From assembly GCA_977017575.1 (NCBI GenBank), contig CDRNVI010000058.1:62001-126000 (forward strand): a stretch of 64,000 nucleotides of DNA. The letters run 5' to 3'. The translations under genes and the position numbers were made by a program. Every line of letters starts with the position of its first letter. The stretch's first letter is position 1. This DNA is from Paramoeba atlantica. Taxonomy: Eukaryota > Discosea. Below are positions 10,177 through 20,372 of the stretch, in pieces. The notes under the pieces were generated by a model. It was not told the origin of the DNA and did not search any database. It worked only from the letters and a program-made list of their open reading frames with translations.

Positions 10177-13173
10177 TTACAAAAGTCCTTGTAGCGATTC
10201 CTTTGCTTCCGTAACGCGTTCCATTTCTGCAGTTAGGTTAGAAAGCTTCATAGAATTTGCTTCGCGCACACTTTCAGGAACCTTTTCTTTGTAATTTACA
10301 CTCTCTATTTTCTTACACAAAGACTCTTTTTGCAATTTTATCGAGCTCATGCCTTTTTCTAATCGTGCCAACTCCTCTGCAGGATTAATCAAACCTTGTA
10401 GCTGTAGACAAACAGTGGTTGAGCTGGACAAAACGTTGGTAGCACAACCTAGTGGGACGTCGTTCCTACTTGAAACAATTTCGACATGACCTAATACTGC
10501 AAGAGCGGCAAGAGTGTCCTGAGCGTGTCTGGTAAAAAGCTCCGAAAAAGAATTAGATTTTCCATGACAAACAACGTATGCATCCGGCTTGACTTTATTC
10601 GTCAATCTGTAGCGTGTCTTTAGAGAACGCAACGCATGGACAACATCCAAAAGTTGAGTCATGCCTTCTTCGATGGATTCGTTGCGAAAGTTGCTGGATT
10701 GCGGATAAGGTGCAAGCATGATACTTGGGGAGACAAAACTGGAGTTCCCGGGAAGTCTATGCCACAGTTCCTCTGTAACGAAGGGCATCATAGGGTGCAG
10801 TAAGCGGAGAGCATGTTCCATACAATGACAAAGGACCGCCCGGGTAATATCCCGCAATGGACCATCATGCTGCATTACAGGCTTAGTAAGTTCCAAGAAA
10901 ACGTCACAGAAGTCGTACAGCCAAAATCTGTAAATCGCCGTTGTCAACGTAGAGAAGTCGTACTCGCGAAATGAGATATTGCATGCCTGAGTACAAGCAT
11001 CCAGACGACTGAGAATCCACCGGCAATGCATGGAAAGAGATAAAGCATCTTCATTAAGTGAGGATGGCGGCTCAAAGTCTTCCCCCAGTGCAAAATAAAG
11101 AGCGTAACGCACCGCATTCCACAATTTATTGCAGAATTGACGGTAGCCAAGTATGCGATCAATATCCAAATTTACGCTCTTTCCGCTTACAGTATACGAA
11201 AGCAAACCAAGGCGGAGGGCATCTGCTCCGCATTCCGGAATTCCCTTAGGAAAAGCTTTCTGCTGTAGAGCTTTTGCCTTTTCGACCTCTTTTGGAGCCA
11301 AGTTTGCCAGCCGTATTTTTTCCTGCAGTTTCTCCAGAGTGATGCCTCTAAGAACATCCAATGGATCAACTACGTTGCCTTTAGACTTTGACATCTTATC
11401 ACCGCTTTTGTCGCGAACCATGGCGTGCATGTACACCTCTTTAAATGGGAGTTTGCCAACCAAATGGAGCGAACACATCACCACGCGTGCTACCCAGAAA
11501 AAGAGAATATCGTGTCCAGTCTCAAGCAAACTTGTGGGAAAGAAGGTTTTAAAATCTTCGTCGTTCAAATCGGGCCACCCCAGGACAGAAAATGGCCACA
11601 ATGCGCTGCTAAACCAAGTGTCCAACACATCTTCGTCTTGACGTAGCTCCAAACGTGAAGTCTCATCGGAACTCAGTCTATGCTTCAGCGAAGCCTTACT
11701 ACGGGCTTCCTCCGCCGTCCGACCCACAATCCAATTTTCGTTCGGCTCGCGACATAAAGGCTTACCATCGAGAAAAAGAGAGTACGCCGGTATGCGATGC
11801 CCCCACCACAGCTGTCGACTAATGCACCATGGTTTAATATTTTCCAACCAACGATACCACGTTGCCTCATGCACGGAGGGAATGAGTTTCAATTCTCCTG
11901 TTCGAACCGCCTGAACACTGCGCTGGGCCATGGTGCTACAATTCACAAACCACTGTGGGACCAAATGAGGCTCGACGATATCTTGCGTTCGGCTACAAAT
12001 CCCCAGACGCATTGTATGTCCACGCTGACCTCGAAGTAAGCCCTTGCTGTCAAGTGCCTTCACAATAGCTCGCCTGCAGTCATATCGGTGCATGCCATGA
12101 AATTCCCCTTTGGTAGATATTTTTCCCTCCTCGTCCATAACGGTTAAAAAAGGAAGTGCGTGTCGCTCTCCGGCTTGAAAATCATTTGGGTCATGCGCCG
12201 GGGTGATCTTCACGGCCCCAGTCCCAAAGTTCATGTCAACTAACACGGAGTCAAACAGTAGAGGGATGGTATCTTCGCGAAACGGACATACCAGTCGCGT
12301 GTTGGTTCCTTTGTACTTTTGATATCGAGGGTCGTCCGGATGCACGGCCACCGCCGTGTCTCCCAAAATAGTCTCTGGGCGTGTGGTGTCGACAATAATT
12401 TCATCTTCGCTTCCGGAGATGTGATACGCAAAAGACGTCATAGTGCCCACGTCGACTGTTTTCTCATAGTTCGGGATACGAATGTGTAACCCCGGAGTGA
12501 CATCGATGTACTCTACTTCGAGATCACTAATCGCACTTTGCAGTGTGGGACACCAATTCACAAGTCTTGTGGAGCGATAGATAAGCCCTTCCTCGTGAAA
12601 TCGGACGAAGGCTTCTTGTACGGCGGCGGAACATTTCGAGTCCATGGTGAAGCGCTCTCGGCTCCAATCTACGCTGGAGCCCAGTAGCCGGAGCTGCTGC
12701 GTGATCACACCTCCGTGATCTTTTTTCCATTCCCACACACGGGATATAAACGTTTCTCGTCCCAGTTGATGCCGGGAAACGCCCTCCGTGGCTTGTATTC
12801 GTTTCTCCACGACCACTTGCGTCGCGATGCCCGCGTGATCCATGCCAGGGACATACAGCGTGTTGTGTCCCTTCATACGGTGATACCGTATTAGGGTGTC
12901 CTGTACAGCGGTAGTCAGTGCATGGCCGAGATGAAGATACCCGGTGACATTCGGAGGAGGAATGACAATCACAAAATTCTCTTTCTTGACATCTGTGGCA
13001 TCCTCACAGGTTGGGGATATCCCGCCACTACGGGGAAGAAAGAATTGGTTTGACTCCCACCATTCGTACCATTCAGATTCCACATCGACAGGGTGATACT
13101 GGGAGGCGATGGGCTGGGTGTAGTCTTTAGGAAGTGATACCATTCGGGGAAGCAGATAACGGAGATGCTTCAC
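10177..13173 (-). CDS. VARS: Valyl-tRNA synthetase
   Basis: 998 codons, a usual length for class Ia ValRS. The catalytic domain shows the HIGH-type signature in PPPNVTGYLHLGHALT (about 94-109) and KMSKSKGNVVDP (about 570). Between them lies the CP1 editing domain with TTRPETILGDTAVAVHP, which hydrolyses mischarged Thr-tRNA(Val). A helical anticodon-binding domain and a C-terminal coiled coil (ARLEKGMSSIKLQKES…) follow, as in bacterial and organellar ValRS. The N terminus (MKHLRYLLPRMVSLPKDY) is basic and short, so one gene may serve cytosol and mitochondrion. No intron. Confidence 0.97.
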   Translation of the reverse strand: MKHLRYLLPRMVSLPKDYTQPIASQYHPVDVESEWYEWWESNQFFLPRSGGISPTCEDATDVKKENFVIVIPPPNVTGYLHLGHALTTAVQDTLIRYHRMKGHNTLYVPGMDHAGIATQVVVEKRIQATEGVSRHQLGRETFISRVWEWKKDHGGVITQQLRLLGSSVDWSRERFTMDSKCSAAVQEAFVRFHEEGLIYRSTRLVNWCPTLQSAISDLEVEYIDVTPGLHIRIPNYEKTVDVGTMTSFAYHISGSEDEIIVDTTRPETILGDTAVAVHPDDPRYQKYKGTNTRLVCPFREDTIPLLFDSVLVDMNFGTGAVKITPAHDPNDFQAGERHALPFLTVMDEEGKISTKGEFHGMHRYDCRRAIVKALDSKGLLRGQRGHTMRLGICSRTQDIVEPHLVPQWFVNCSTMAQRSVQAVRTGELKLIPSVHEATWYRWLENIKPWCISRQLWWGHRIPAYSLFLDGKPLCREPNENWIVGRTAEEARSKASLKHRLSSDETSRLELRQDEDVLDTWFSSALWPFSVLGWPDLNDEDFKTFFPTSLLETGHDILFFWVARVVMCSLHLVGKLPFKEVYMHAMVRDKSGDKMSKSKGNVVDPLDVLRGITLEKLQEKIRLANLAPKEVEKAKALQQKAFPKGIPECGADALRLGLLSYTVSGKSVNLDIDRILGYRQFCNKLWNAVRYALYFALGEDFEPPSSLNEDALSLSMHCRWILSRLDACTQACNISFREYDFSTLTTAIYRFWLYDFCDVFLELTKPVMQHDGPLRDITRAVLCHCMEHALRLLHPMMPFVTEELWHRLPGNSSFVSPSIMLAPYPQSSNFRNESIEEGMTQLLDVVHALRSLKTRYRLTNKVKPDAYVVCHGKSNSFSELFTRHAQDTLAALAVLGHVEIVSSRNDVPLGCATNVLSSSTTVCLQLQGLINPAEELARLEKGMSSIKLQKESLCKKIESVNYKEKVPESVREANSMKLSNLTAEMERVTEAKESLQGLL

Positions 13174-13486
13174 CGCTTGTAAGTTATTAAAAAAATTATT
13201 TCGTTTAAATCGTTTCAGAATTGAGCACTAGGTATTACTCTCCAAATAAGAACTACAGTTATTTTCCATGAATTCCACGGAAAAGAAAAAGGTGACCTGT
13301 CGTGCTGGAGAAGTATCGATAGCGCTGAAAAAAATCAATACTCTGTTCGACAATAAATTTCAGAAAAATGAAGATTAAATCTTTTGATTGTGTGGGAAGT
13401 CACATTCAAGTGGTTTTTCCTAACTGGAACTATGATGCATTGACTGGTACGAGAAAACGCCCAGAAGAATTTGCTTGTTTGAATTC
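13174..13486. other. Intergenic stretch upstream of ValRS
   Basis: AT-rich, about 310 bases. No conserved ORF, RNA or repeat was seen. Confidence 0.4.
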
Positions 13487-13969
13487 CTATGCGTGAGAAC
13501 CGGGAGGCATCGAAGCCACTTGAAGTTTCACACGGCGTTCATACTCCTTTCGATTCTTCACGTAAAGCTCATAAGGTTCTTTCTGAGCAGGATCGCCAGG
13601 ATTTTCGTTATTCAACAATTCTTGTATAGACACCAGAATTTGCTTTAACGTGAAACAGGGTCTCCAGTCCTTCTCCTCGTTCAGTAAACTGAGACACACT
13701 GTCCCACTGGGGTACACGTTGGGGTGAAACAACACGGGACGGAACTGGCACTTCGGCGGCTTACTAGGATAATCCTCTGAAAAAGTGATCACCAACTTGT
13801 ACTCACCTCCTTCCCACAGTGTTCCAGGTTTTCCAGGAATGCCTGCCTCCCATTTCATCAGGTCTAAGGTGCCATCCGCTGCAGTCGTTGACCGGGCCCA
13901 GAAGCCGTAGGGCTTATCTCGGCGCCACGCCTTGCGCTCCTCCCGCAGGCGCTCAAGTGCTAATGACAT
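13487..13969 (-). CDS. UBC9: SUMO-conjugating enzyme UBC9
   Basis: 160 codons, typical for an E2 of this class. It accepts SUMO from the E1 and transfers it to substrate lysines, mainly in the nucleus. The catalytic Cys is residue 92 in [15 protein letters not shown]. The UBC9-specific segment [20 protein letters not shown] followed by QELLN…DPAQ separates it from ubiquitin E2s. The N-terminal helix [16 protein letters not shown] matches the SUMO/E1-binding surface of UBC9. The nearby transposon carries an Ulp1-like protease domain, a deSUMOylase fold, but I see no functional link. Confidence 0.96.
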   Translation of the reverse strand: MSLALERLREERKAWRRDKPYGFWARSTTAADGTLDLMKWEAGIPGKPGTLWEGGEYKLVITFSEDYPSKPPKCQFRPVLFHPNVYPSGTVCLSLLNEEKDWRPCFTLKQILVSIQELLNNENPGDPAQKEPYELYVKNRKEYERRVKLQVASMPPGSHA

Positions 13970-14284
13970 GAAAAAACGAAAACAATCCGATCAAATGTTC
14001 GTAAAAGAAACGTAAGTATCGTTGCAAAAAGGAAAACGTTACCAAATCTGAGGGACGTTACCAAATCTGCCGGAGAATAAAGTGTAGCCCCCTTTCGGGA
14101 GATGAAATAAGAAAGCTTTTCGAATATGTTTCGCCCTAAAAAACAAAGTAAAAATGAACTGGTTCTTATTTTTGAATTCAAGAGAGCACGAACTGTTACC
14201 TAAAAAATGTAAACATGAGATACCTAAATACATCAGAAATCAGAAAATATTGAGGAATTTCGTATGCCCACACGCCCGAAGCCA
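13970..14284. other. AT-rich gap between UBC9 and succinyl-CoA ligase
   Basis: About 315 bases containing a near-direct repeat of CGTTACCAAATCTG (about 14036 and 14057). Otherwise nothing was recognised. Base composition switches sharply to GC-rich at the next gene. Confidence 0.4.
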
Positions 14285-15247
14285 TCAAGAACTCACTTTG
14301 CCCTCGGCCTCATCCAACAGACGTTTCATCGTGGACCCAATCTTTGCAGGGTTTCGCACGACCGTAATCCCCACCTTTTCCATCGCCTCGATCTTCGCCG
14401 GGGCCCCACCGCCGCTTCGCCCAATCACCGCCCCTGCGTGCCCCATCCGTCGCCCCGGCGGCGCCGTAATCCCCGCCACAAACCCCACCATCGGCTTCGA
14501 CACCCCCAGCGCCCGCCACCGCCCAATCACCTCACACGCCCTCTCCTCCGCATCCCCCCCAATCTCCCCAATCATCGCAATCCCCTTCGTCCCCTCATCC
14601 GCCAAAAACTGCTCCACACAATGCGTAAAATCCGTCCCATTAAACGGATCCCCCCCAATCCCCACACACAACGACTGCCCCAGCCCCACCGCCGTCGTCT
14701 GCGCCACCGCCTCATACGTCAGCGTCCCGCTCCGACTCACCACCCCCACCACCCCCCCCGCGTGGATCTCCCCCGGCATGATCCCCAGCTTACACCGCCC
14801 CCCGGGTCGGATCACCCCGGGGCAGTTCGGTCCCACCAGCCGGGTCGTCCCCCCCGCACGCTCCATCATCTGTTTGATCCGCACCATATCCCACTGCGGG
14901 ATCCCCTCCGTGATGACCACCACGAGGGGGATCCCAGCCTCGAGGGCTTCCTCAAGCGCAGAGGCCGCCGCGGGGGCGGGGACGTAGACCACGGAGGCGT
15001 TGGCCCCGGTGTGTCGCATGGCCTCCGCGACGCTCGGGTAGATGGGGCGACCGAGGTGGGTGGCCCCGGCCTTGGTGGGGTGGACGCCGGCGACGACGTG
15101 GGTGCCGTAGGCGAGGGCCTGGGCGGTGTGGAAGGTGCCGTGGGTGCCGGTCATGCCTTGGACGAGGACGCGGGTGGCGGGGGAGACCCAGAGGGGGGAG
15201 GGGGGGGGGAGGGGGGGGTGGAGGAGGGAGGGGAGGGGACGGAACAT
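14285..15247 (-). CDS. SUCLG1: Succinate-CoA ligase alpha subunit, mitochondrial
   Basis: 320 codons. The TCA-cycle enzyme couples succinyl-CoA cleavage to ATP or GTP formation with a beta subunit not in this window. A CoA-binding Rossmann domain ([19 protein letters not shown], from residue 27) precedes the ligase domain with the phosphorylated His270 in GHAGAVIG. The Pro-rich N terminus [16 protein letters not shown] probably holds a short mitochondrial presequence. Third codon positions are almost all G or C in the gene sense, unlike the flanking genes. Directly upstream is a pyrimidine tract of about 100 nt. Confidence 0.96.
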   Translation of the reverse strand: MFRPLPSLLHPPLPPPSPLWVSPATRVLVQGMTGTHGTFHTAQALAYGTHVVAGVHPTKAGATHLGRPIYPSVAEAMRHTGANASVVYVPAPAAASALEEALEAGIPLVVVITEGIPQWDMVRIKQMMERAGGTTRLVGPNCPGVIRPGGRCKLGIMPGEIHAGGVVGVVSRSGTLTYEAVAQTTAVGLGQSLCVGIGGDPFNGTDFTHCVEQFLADEGTKGIAMIGEIGGDAEERACEVIGRWRALGVSKPMVGFVAGITAPPGRRMGHAGAVIGRSGGGAPAKIEAMEKVGITVVRNPAKIGSTMKRLLDEAEGKVSS

Positions 15248-15345
15248 GGGAGGGGGGGGGGAGGAGGAGGTGGAGGAGGAGGGGGAAAGAGGGGAAAAGA
15301 GGGAGGAGAGAGGAAGGGAGGTAAAAAAGGGAGGAAGTAAAGATT
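15248..15345 (-). promoter_or_regulatory. Long polypyrimidine tract upstream of succinyl-CoA ligase alpha
   Basis: On the minus strand this is an almost unbroken C/T run up to the start codon. In euglenozoans such tracts direct trans-splicing of the spliced leader onto each mRNA and polyadenylation of the gene upstream in the transcript. Similar tracts precede proteasome alpha1 and Rpt3. Confidence 0.6.
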
Positions 15346-15496
15346 TTTTGTGAAAAAAAACAGTTTATGTGATTTAAAGACAAAAACAAAGAAAAAATAA
15401 ACTTCTTCAACCGCTAAAAAAGAGGGTATCTCCCCAGGAGACATGAGCAAAGTTTCATGGAAAGCGAACCTCACGATTTCGACGTCCTCCCCGCAA

Positions 15497-16258
15497 CTAG
15501 GCGTTTTCCGTAATGTCGGTCAGCCAGCGTTCCACAATATCCTCCGGGACAATGGTAAACTCCTTGTGTTCCTCGCACACCAGACCCACCTCAATATCCC
15601 TCGCCTTGAAGTGCTGTCGCATGACGGTTTGCAGCGCGCTTATCCCCGCCCGAGCGACCTCCTCGTAGCTCTGCTCCTTGAAATGTTTGTCACTATGCTT
15701 CAGCCGACGCTCTAGATCGTTCACGAGCTCTGTTTCCTTTTGCCCCGTCGCTGCGGCGTACTGAGGGAAACAATACCCACTAGGGTCTACCTTAAACAGC
15801 TGCGGGAGATATTTCCCGTCATCCATGAGCTCCATGGAGGCAAACAGCAGCGTGACCCCCAGGGGACGCATCCCGGCGTGCTGGGTGGAGAGCTGGGCGT
15901 GTTCAGCGGCTCGATTCGCAATCACACTGCTCGGGCACTCGTCTCCGTTTTCGTACCAATATTTCGCAGCCTCCTCGCGTGAGGTGGAGAGCACAGATAA
16001 GCCATCCGCGACGCGCCCGATCACACACACTCCGGTTTGTGGATTAATTTGATGTAAAGAGGTGAGTGTGGAGGACCGAAGCAGCGGGTCGGGGGACTTA
16101 CGAAGCGCCAGGAGCACGACCCCATCGGAGGCACGAAGAGCGAGAGCACTGGTGCCACAACCCCGGACCGCTTTGAGAGCATACTCCACTTGGTAGAGTT
16201 TCCCTTCCGGGGAGAAAATGGAGATGAAACGGTCGTAGCTGGTACGGTGGTGGGACAT
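15497..16258 (-). CDS. PSMA6: 20S proteasome subunit alpha1 (PSMA6 type)
   Basis: 253 codons from MSHHRTSYDRF. The alpha-subunit N-terminal signature YDRFISIFSPEGKLYQVEYA is present, and the following ALKAVRGCGTSALALR is closest to the alpha1/PSMA6 class. The open frame extends 65 residues further, but that part is a polypyrimidine-derived Phe/Leu/Ser-rich stretch. The chosen Met follows TTCCTCAG, a good trans-splice acceptor 1 base before the ATG. It forms part of the outer ring that gates the 20S core. It lies two genes from Rpt3, a subunit of the 19S cap. Confidence 0.94.
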   Translation of the reverse strand: MSHHRTSYDRFISIFSPEGKLYQVEYALKAVRGCGTSALALRASDGVVLLALRKSPDPLLRSSTLTSLHQINPQTGVCVIGRVADGLSVLSTSREEAAKYWYENGDECPSSVIANRAAEHAQLSTQHAGMRPLGVTLLFASMELMDDGKYLPQLFKVDPSGYCFPQYAAATGQKETELVNDLERRLKHSDKHFKEQSYEEVARAGISALQTVMRQHFKARDIEVGLVCEEHKEFTIVPEDIVERWLTDITENA

Positions 16259-16345
16259 GCTGAGGAAGCGAAGGAGAAAGGGGTAGAAAAGAAGGTGTAA
16301 CGGTGGGAGATAGAGGTGGGAGAAGAGAAGGTGATATGAAGGGAA
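16259..16345 (-). promoter_or_regulatory. Polypyrimidine tract and AG acceptor of proteasome alpha1
   Basis: On the minus strand a C/T-rich stretch of about 85 nt ends in TTCCTCAG immediately before C-ATG. If trans-spliced here the 5' UTR would be the spliced leader plus one base. Confidence 0.6.
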
Positions 16346-16514
16346 GAAAAATGACGAATCACAGTGTAGGGTTATTGTTTCGGGTGGGTCCTTAACTGTA
16401 GAACATTGAAAAAGTATAAAAAATGGCAAAAATAGGATAGTTTCTAAATACAAGATCTGTGCACCGTTGCTGAGTTAGACAGCTATTTCGCTTGTTTTTT
16501 AAACGTCTGTACAT

Positions 16515-16778
16515 TTAATAATCGGATGGATCGGCCGGAACCTTGTTTATTTTTTGGAAACCGCCAGAGCCATCGGGTTCCTGTGCCTCATATCCTACGT
16601 TCGAGAACCTCTGGTACTTGGCCGCTTTTTCATCCTTTAAGACGCGATGGAGAGTCGTGGTGCATATGTTAAGATATTTCAGGTACGAGATGTGTTCTCT
16701 CCACGCCTCTTGCTCCAGGAGCACGCAACTTCGACGGGTGAAAAGCCTGAGTGGGGTGTGAAGAAAAGCCATAAACAA
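16515..16778 (-). CDS. Small protein of unknown function, possibly mitochondrial
   Basis: 87 codons. The N terminus MFMAFLHTPLRLFTRRS is hydrophobic and basic without acids, like a mitochondrial presequence. The rest (EAWREHISYLKYLNICTTTL…) could form one amphipathic or weakly hydrophobic helix, and the tail is polar. The helix-then-GGF tail is faintly like small respiratory-chain subunits such as COX6a, but I cannot support that. It is kept as a gene because it sits in line in the cluster with ordinary spacing. Confidence 0.5.
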   Translation of the reverse strand: MFMAFLHTPLRLFTRRSCVLLEQEAWREHISYLKYLNICTTTLHRVLKDEKAAKYQRFSNVGYEAQEPDGSGGFQKINKVPADPSDY

Positions 16779-16969
16779 AATTACGGATAATTAGGAAAAT
16801 CGTCGGCAAAATAGGGTAAATGTGTGAGGTTCATTTTAAATACCACCCCTTCGACCTACTTCAACACCAGCCTATTCTAAAAATTTATCATTGCAACTCA
16901 TTCCAATACAACATCCTCCCCACCGTACCCATCCTCCCCTACTTTCATCTCACCTCCTTCACTCCATTT

Positions 16970-18136
16970 TCAATTATAAAACTCATGCTCCTGGTCGCGC
17001 TTCTTCGCATGCATCTCATACCCTTTCTCCATATCACTTTGCCGCACCCTGTGCCTGTTGTGTCGAACCGCCTGCATGCCGGCCTCCTGACACACCGCCG
17101 CAATCTCCGCACAACTCACCTTCTCGGGACGTGTCACAAAGTCCTCCAAGTCCACACTCTCCTCGAGCGTCATTTTCGACGTCACCACTTGATACACCAA
17201 CCGGCGCTGCCGCCGGTCCGGCAACGGAAACTCAATCTTACGATCCAGCCGTCCGGGACGCAGCAACGCGGGGTCTAACGTATCCCACCGATTCGTTGCC
17301 ATAATCACCTTCACGTTCTCCGAGGTGTCAAACCCATCCATCTGGTTCAGCAGCTCAATCAAAATCCGCTGCACCTCCCGATCCGCCCCCGTCTGCGCAT
17401 CAAACCGCTTCGTCGCAATCGCATCCACCTCATCAATAAAAATAATACTCGGCGCATTCTCCCTCGCCAACCGAAACACATCCCGCACCATCCTCGGTCC
17501 CTCCCCGAGGTACTTCTGCACAAACTCCGACCCCACCACCCTCACAAACGCCGCCTCCGTGTGGTGCGCCACCGCCTTCGCCAGCATCGTCTTCCCCGTC
17601 CCCGGGGGACCATACAGCAACACCCCCCGCGGGGGGTCGATCCCCACCGTCCGGTACAGCTCCCCCTGGGTCAGCGGCAGCTCCACCGCCTCCCGGATCT
17701 CCTGTTTCTGCACCTCCAGCCCCCCGACATCGCGGTACCCCACCGTGGGGCGCCCCGCGGCCCCCAGCACCGTCACGTGCCGGTCCGTCTCACTCGGCAG
17801 CACAGTGACGAGAGCGCTGCTGGAGCGGTGGAGCCCCACGCTGGTGTTGGGCCTCAGCTGCTCACTATCTAATGTACTTAGCACACGGACGAAGAGACTG
17901 GAGCCGCTGCTGCTGCTGACGACCGCGTGGGCGGGGTCGACCACCTCGAGCAGCTGGCCAATCACGAGGGGGGTGGACTGGAGGCGGGAGAGCTCGGTGG
18001 CGGCGGACTGGGCGTGGTGGCGGAGCTGGGCGATCTCGAGCGTGAGGAGGGCGGTGCGGAGGGCGAGCTCGGAGAGGGCGGTGTGGAGGGCGGCGTGACG
18101 GGAGAGGAGGGAGGGGGGAGGGGGGAGGGAGGTCAT
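16970..18136 (-). CDS. PSMC4: 26S proteasome regulatory ATPase Rpt3
   Basis: 388 codons. One of the six AAA ATPases that unfold substrates for the 20S core. There is an N-terminal coiled coil and OB domain, then [20 protein letters not shown], Walker A GPPGTGKT, Walker [10 protein letters not shown], and the second region of homology [20 protein letters not shown]. The Rpt3-type run [20 protein letters not shown] and the C-terminal HEFYN (HbYX-like tail that docks in the alpha ring) identify the subunit. Codons are strongly GC-ending, as in succinyl-CoA ligase alpha. Confidence 0.96.
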   Translation of the reverse strand: MTSLPPPPSLLSRHAALHTALSELALRTALLTLEIAQLRHHAQSAATELSRLQSTPLVIGQLLEVVDPAHAVVSSSSGSSLFVRVLSTLDSEQLRPNTSVGLHRSSSALVTVLPSETDRHVTVLGAAGRPTVGYRDVGGLEVQKQEIREAVELPLTQGELYRTVGIDPPRGVLLYGPPGTGKTMLAKAVAHHTEAAFVRVVGSEFVQKYLGEGPRMVRDVFRLARENAPSIIFIDEVDAIATKRFDAQTGADREVQRILIELLNQMDGFDTSENVKVIMATNRWDTLDPALLRPGRLDRKIEFPLPDRRQRRLVYQVVTSKMTLEESVDLEDFVTRPEKVSCAEIAAVCQEAGMQAVRHNRHRVRQSDMEKGYEMHAKKRDQEHEFYN

Positions 18137-18260
18137 GGGGGGATGCCGGGAATGAAAGGGGGAAGGAGGGAATAAAAGGGGAAAGGAGGGAATAAAGATT
18201 TCTAAAGAGATTTGAGGGAGGGAAATGTTGTGTGGGTTTGAATAAGAAATTGTGGTTAGG
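18137..18260 (-). promoter_or_regulatory. Polypyrimidine-rich region upstream of Rpt3
   Basis: On the minus strand, tandem C/T blocks (TTTATTCCCTCC and variants) precede the start codon. It is the probable trans-splice acceptor region, followed upstream by an AT-rich spacer to the ribosomal protein gene. Confidence 0.5.
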
Positions 18261-18401
18261 GATGAAAAAGAGGGTGGAGATTATCGGGTTATTTTTGTTT
18301 TAAAAAATTAAGGGGAAAAAAGGGAAATCTTTGCTACTTACTGGGTTGGGTAAACAAAAAAGAGGATGGACTTAACACTTTGACGTCTTGCAAGACTTTT
18401 C

Positions 18402-18872
18402 TTACTTCAGGGGGATGAATCGTGAGGCATGGCTGGCCCCCAGACCCGGTCGTCCGTGAGTCACAGGCTTGTACGTAATGCTGAACTCCCCAAGGTAGTG
18501 TCCAATCATCTCCCCACGGACTTCGATTCCGTTGAACAACTTGCCATTGTAAATACCGATAATATTCCCCAACATCTCAGGGACCACAATCATGTCGCGC
18601 AAATGGGTCTTCACGGGGCGAGGCTTCTCCCCAGCCGCCAAGTTCTTCTTGGCCTTCTTTAGCTTCGCAATCAGCTTCTTGGGCTTGTCGTTGAGCCCCC
18701 GGTAAAAGCGCCGGCGGGCTCGTGCGTGCAACATCTCAGCCAACTTCTCGTGCGGCACATCAAGCAAGCGGTCCACATCCATACCTCGGAAGGTGAGCTT
18801 GCGGAACTTTCGGGCTTTCTTTAACTCCTCATAGCGTTGTCGCTCCTTCTCACGTTGAGTTGTGTCCTCCAT
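18402..18872 (-). CDS. RPS15: 40S ribosomal protein S15 (uS19)
   Basis: 156 codons, normal for eukaryotic uS19. The diagnostic [18 protein letters not shown] lies at the N terminus and [37 protein letters not shown] and [18 protein letters not shown] follow. It sits in the head of the small subunit near the decoding centre. No intron. Confidence 0.97.
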   Translation of the reverse strand: MEDTTQREKERQRYEELKKARKFRKLTFRGMDVDRLLDVPHEKLAEMLHARARRRFYRGLNDKPKKLIAKLKKAKKNLAAGEKPRPVKTHLRDMIVVPEMLGNIIGIYNGKLFNGIEVRGEMIGHYLGEFSITYKPVTHGRPGLGASHASRFIPLK

Positions 18873-19313
18873 GGAAACGATTCAAGAAAAATAGTAGAAT
18901 AATCTAGTCTCTTTATAAAGAGAGAATGTTTTGTGAAAGGATAAAATTTGAGACAACGGATAAACCCTAAGCTCGAAAAGTCGTGTTCGAATAGGATAAA
19001 ATCTCCCCTCTTTAAAATATACAGTATAACGTGTGTCGCAAAAAAAGGTGGTTCTTGTTTCACATTTCCCAAACCTTTAAAAACAGCTATTTACAACATC
19101 GACGTGTAATCTCCTGGTAAGCAGGAGTTGCATTATATTGCCGCCGACTTGGCGTTTTCTTATAGATCGCTTATTAAAGACTCACTGTGTCCATACAGTG
19201 TATAAAAGAATATCAAAGAGAATATCAAAGAGATTTGTGATTCTGTTGCTTAATAGATTTGAATAAAAAAAATTATGAACAATTTAATAACCTTTCTCAC
19301 CACCCGAGTTCAT
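18873..19313. other. Intergenic stretch between RPS15 and a small membrane protein gene
   Basis: AT-rich, 440 bases. It includes a short direct repeat GAATATCAAAGAGA (about 19208 and 19220) and a possible hairpin CACTGTG…CATACAGTG (about 19184-19200). No gene recognised. Confidence 0.4.
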
Positions 19314-19658
19314 CTAGTAACTATATTCTTTGCCGACGTATCCACTCCAGCAAGTGTACTCCTTCAAGTTGCAGTCACGGTTGAGTCCATTGTTTCCCCA
19401 GCCGAAGAGAAAGCCACCCGAGGGAAACCGTCGGTGGATGACTCGTTGATGCGGGTTCTGAGGTCCTTTATATTGCAGTACGTGATGCGGTGTGGTAACT
19501 TTGTAAACGCAAAAACCTGTGAGAAGAAGAAATGCCACACTATTCACAAATATACCGTGTTTCAGGTCCGCAATAGCTGCGGGGGAAACAATAGGATCCC
19601 CTGGAAGTGGTATTCGCCCCGTGCGACAGGAGGCCATGCGTATGGAGTTTTGTACCAA
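19314..19658 (-). CDS. Small single-pass membrane protein, unidentified
   Basis: 114 codons. One membrane span (about HGIFVNSVAFLLLTGFCVYK, residues 34-53) is followed by a conserved-looking, Gly/Trp/Arg-rich tail with HRRFPSGGFLFGWGNN. The layout of a short matrix arm, one helix and a compact tail rich in aromatic residues is like accessory subunits of respiratory complexes (COX6a is the closest I can think of), but this is a guess. Met8 is an alternative start. The gene fits the strand and spacing of the cluster. Confidence 0.5.
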   Translation of the reverse strand: MVQNSIRMASCRTGRIPLPGDPIVSPAAIADLKHGIFVNSVAFLLLTGFCVYKVTTPHHVLQYKGPQNPHQRVIHRRFPSGGFLFGWGNNGLNRDCNLKEYTCWSGYVGKEYSY

Positions 19659-19740
19659 AAACGATTCTTTTTACTTAGCTAAAATTTGTATAGATTACAG
19701 TGTTATATTTAATTACGGTATTATTTAATTACGCTTTTAA

Positions 19741-20006
19741 GGTTATTTTTGGCTCAAATTAATCTTAATTAAATTAACCGTAATATAACCCACTCGTAAA
19801 TTAATAACTTTTGAACACACTTTTTGAGTAACTTTTAGGCGCCCAAGCCACTGGATTCGTCTGTGATCATTTTATAAAGGCATGTGCTTCATATGAAAGT
19901 GAGGTCGATGGTGATAGACATGAAAAAAAGTATTATTTTTCGGGGCTAAAAATAATCTTAATTAAAAATAACCGTAATATAATCCACTCGTATTTGAATA
20001 CTTCAC
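19741..20006 (+). repeat. Two ~65-bp direct repeats spaced 200 bp apart
   Basis: Copies at about 19741-19806 and 19941-20006 share TTAATCTTAATTAAA, AACCGTAATATAA and CCACTCGTA in the same order with small differences. A related CTTAATTAAA-rich piece occurs at about 32395-32455. This is probably the remains of an AT-rich transposable element. Confidence 0.55.
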
Positions 20007-20372
20007 TGTACTTATTTACTTTATATAAATTTGTAAACAATTTGTAAGCAAGAGGAATAATTTCTTTTTAAAATTAATACTGTCCCCCCCGTTTAAGCGC
20101 ACCGGTTCAGCCCCCCCCGTTTAAGCGCACATTTTGGAAACGAGATTTCCCGTATTTTTCAGTCAAAGCACAGACATCGGCGCCGCTTCGCGACGACGAA
20201 TTGTTTTTGTGTCCTCCGCGTTTTTTGATAGTTTTTGACTATTTTCTTGTGCGCTGATTAACTTATTATGTATTTTACCTTTTATCGAAGCTTGTATCAT
20301 AATCTTGATTATTTTTATCTCTACTTATCTTTACAATTTCTAGAATCCATTTCTCTGTTTCTTCTTTGAACA

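Noticed and set aside
14264-15340. Plus-strand frame of 358 codons (Pro/Arg/His- then Gly/Glu-rich)
   Set aside because: Antisense to succinyl-CoA ligase alpha; it is open only because of the extreme GC3 of that gene and the polypyrimidine tract.
16515-16778. Assignment of the 87-codon protein to cytochrome oxidase subunit 6a
   Set aside because: Only a loose layout similarity; the diagnostic FPWG motif is absent.
17325-18098. Plus-strand frame of 257 codons
   Set aside because: Antisense to Rpt3, which has unmistakable AAA motifs; explained by GC-rich third positions.
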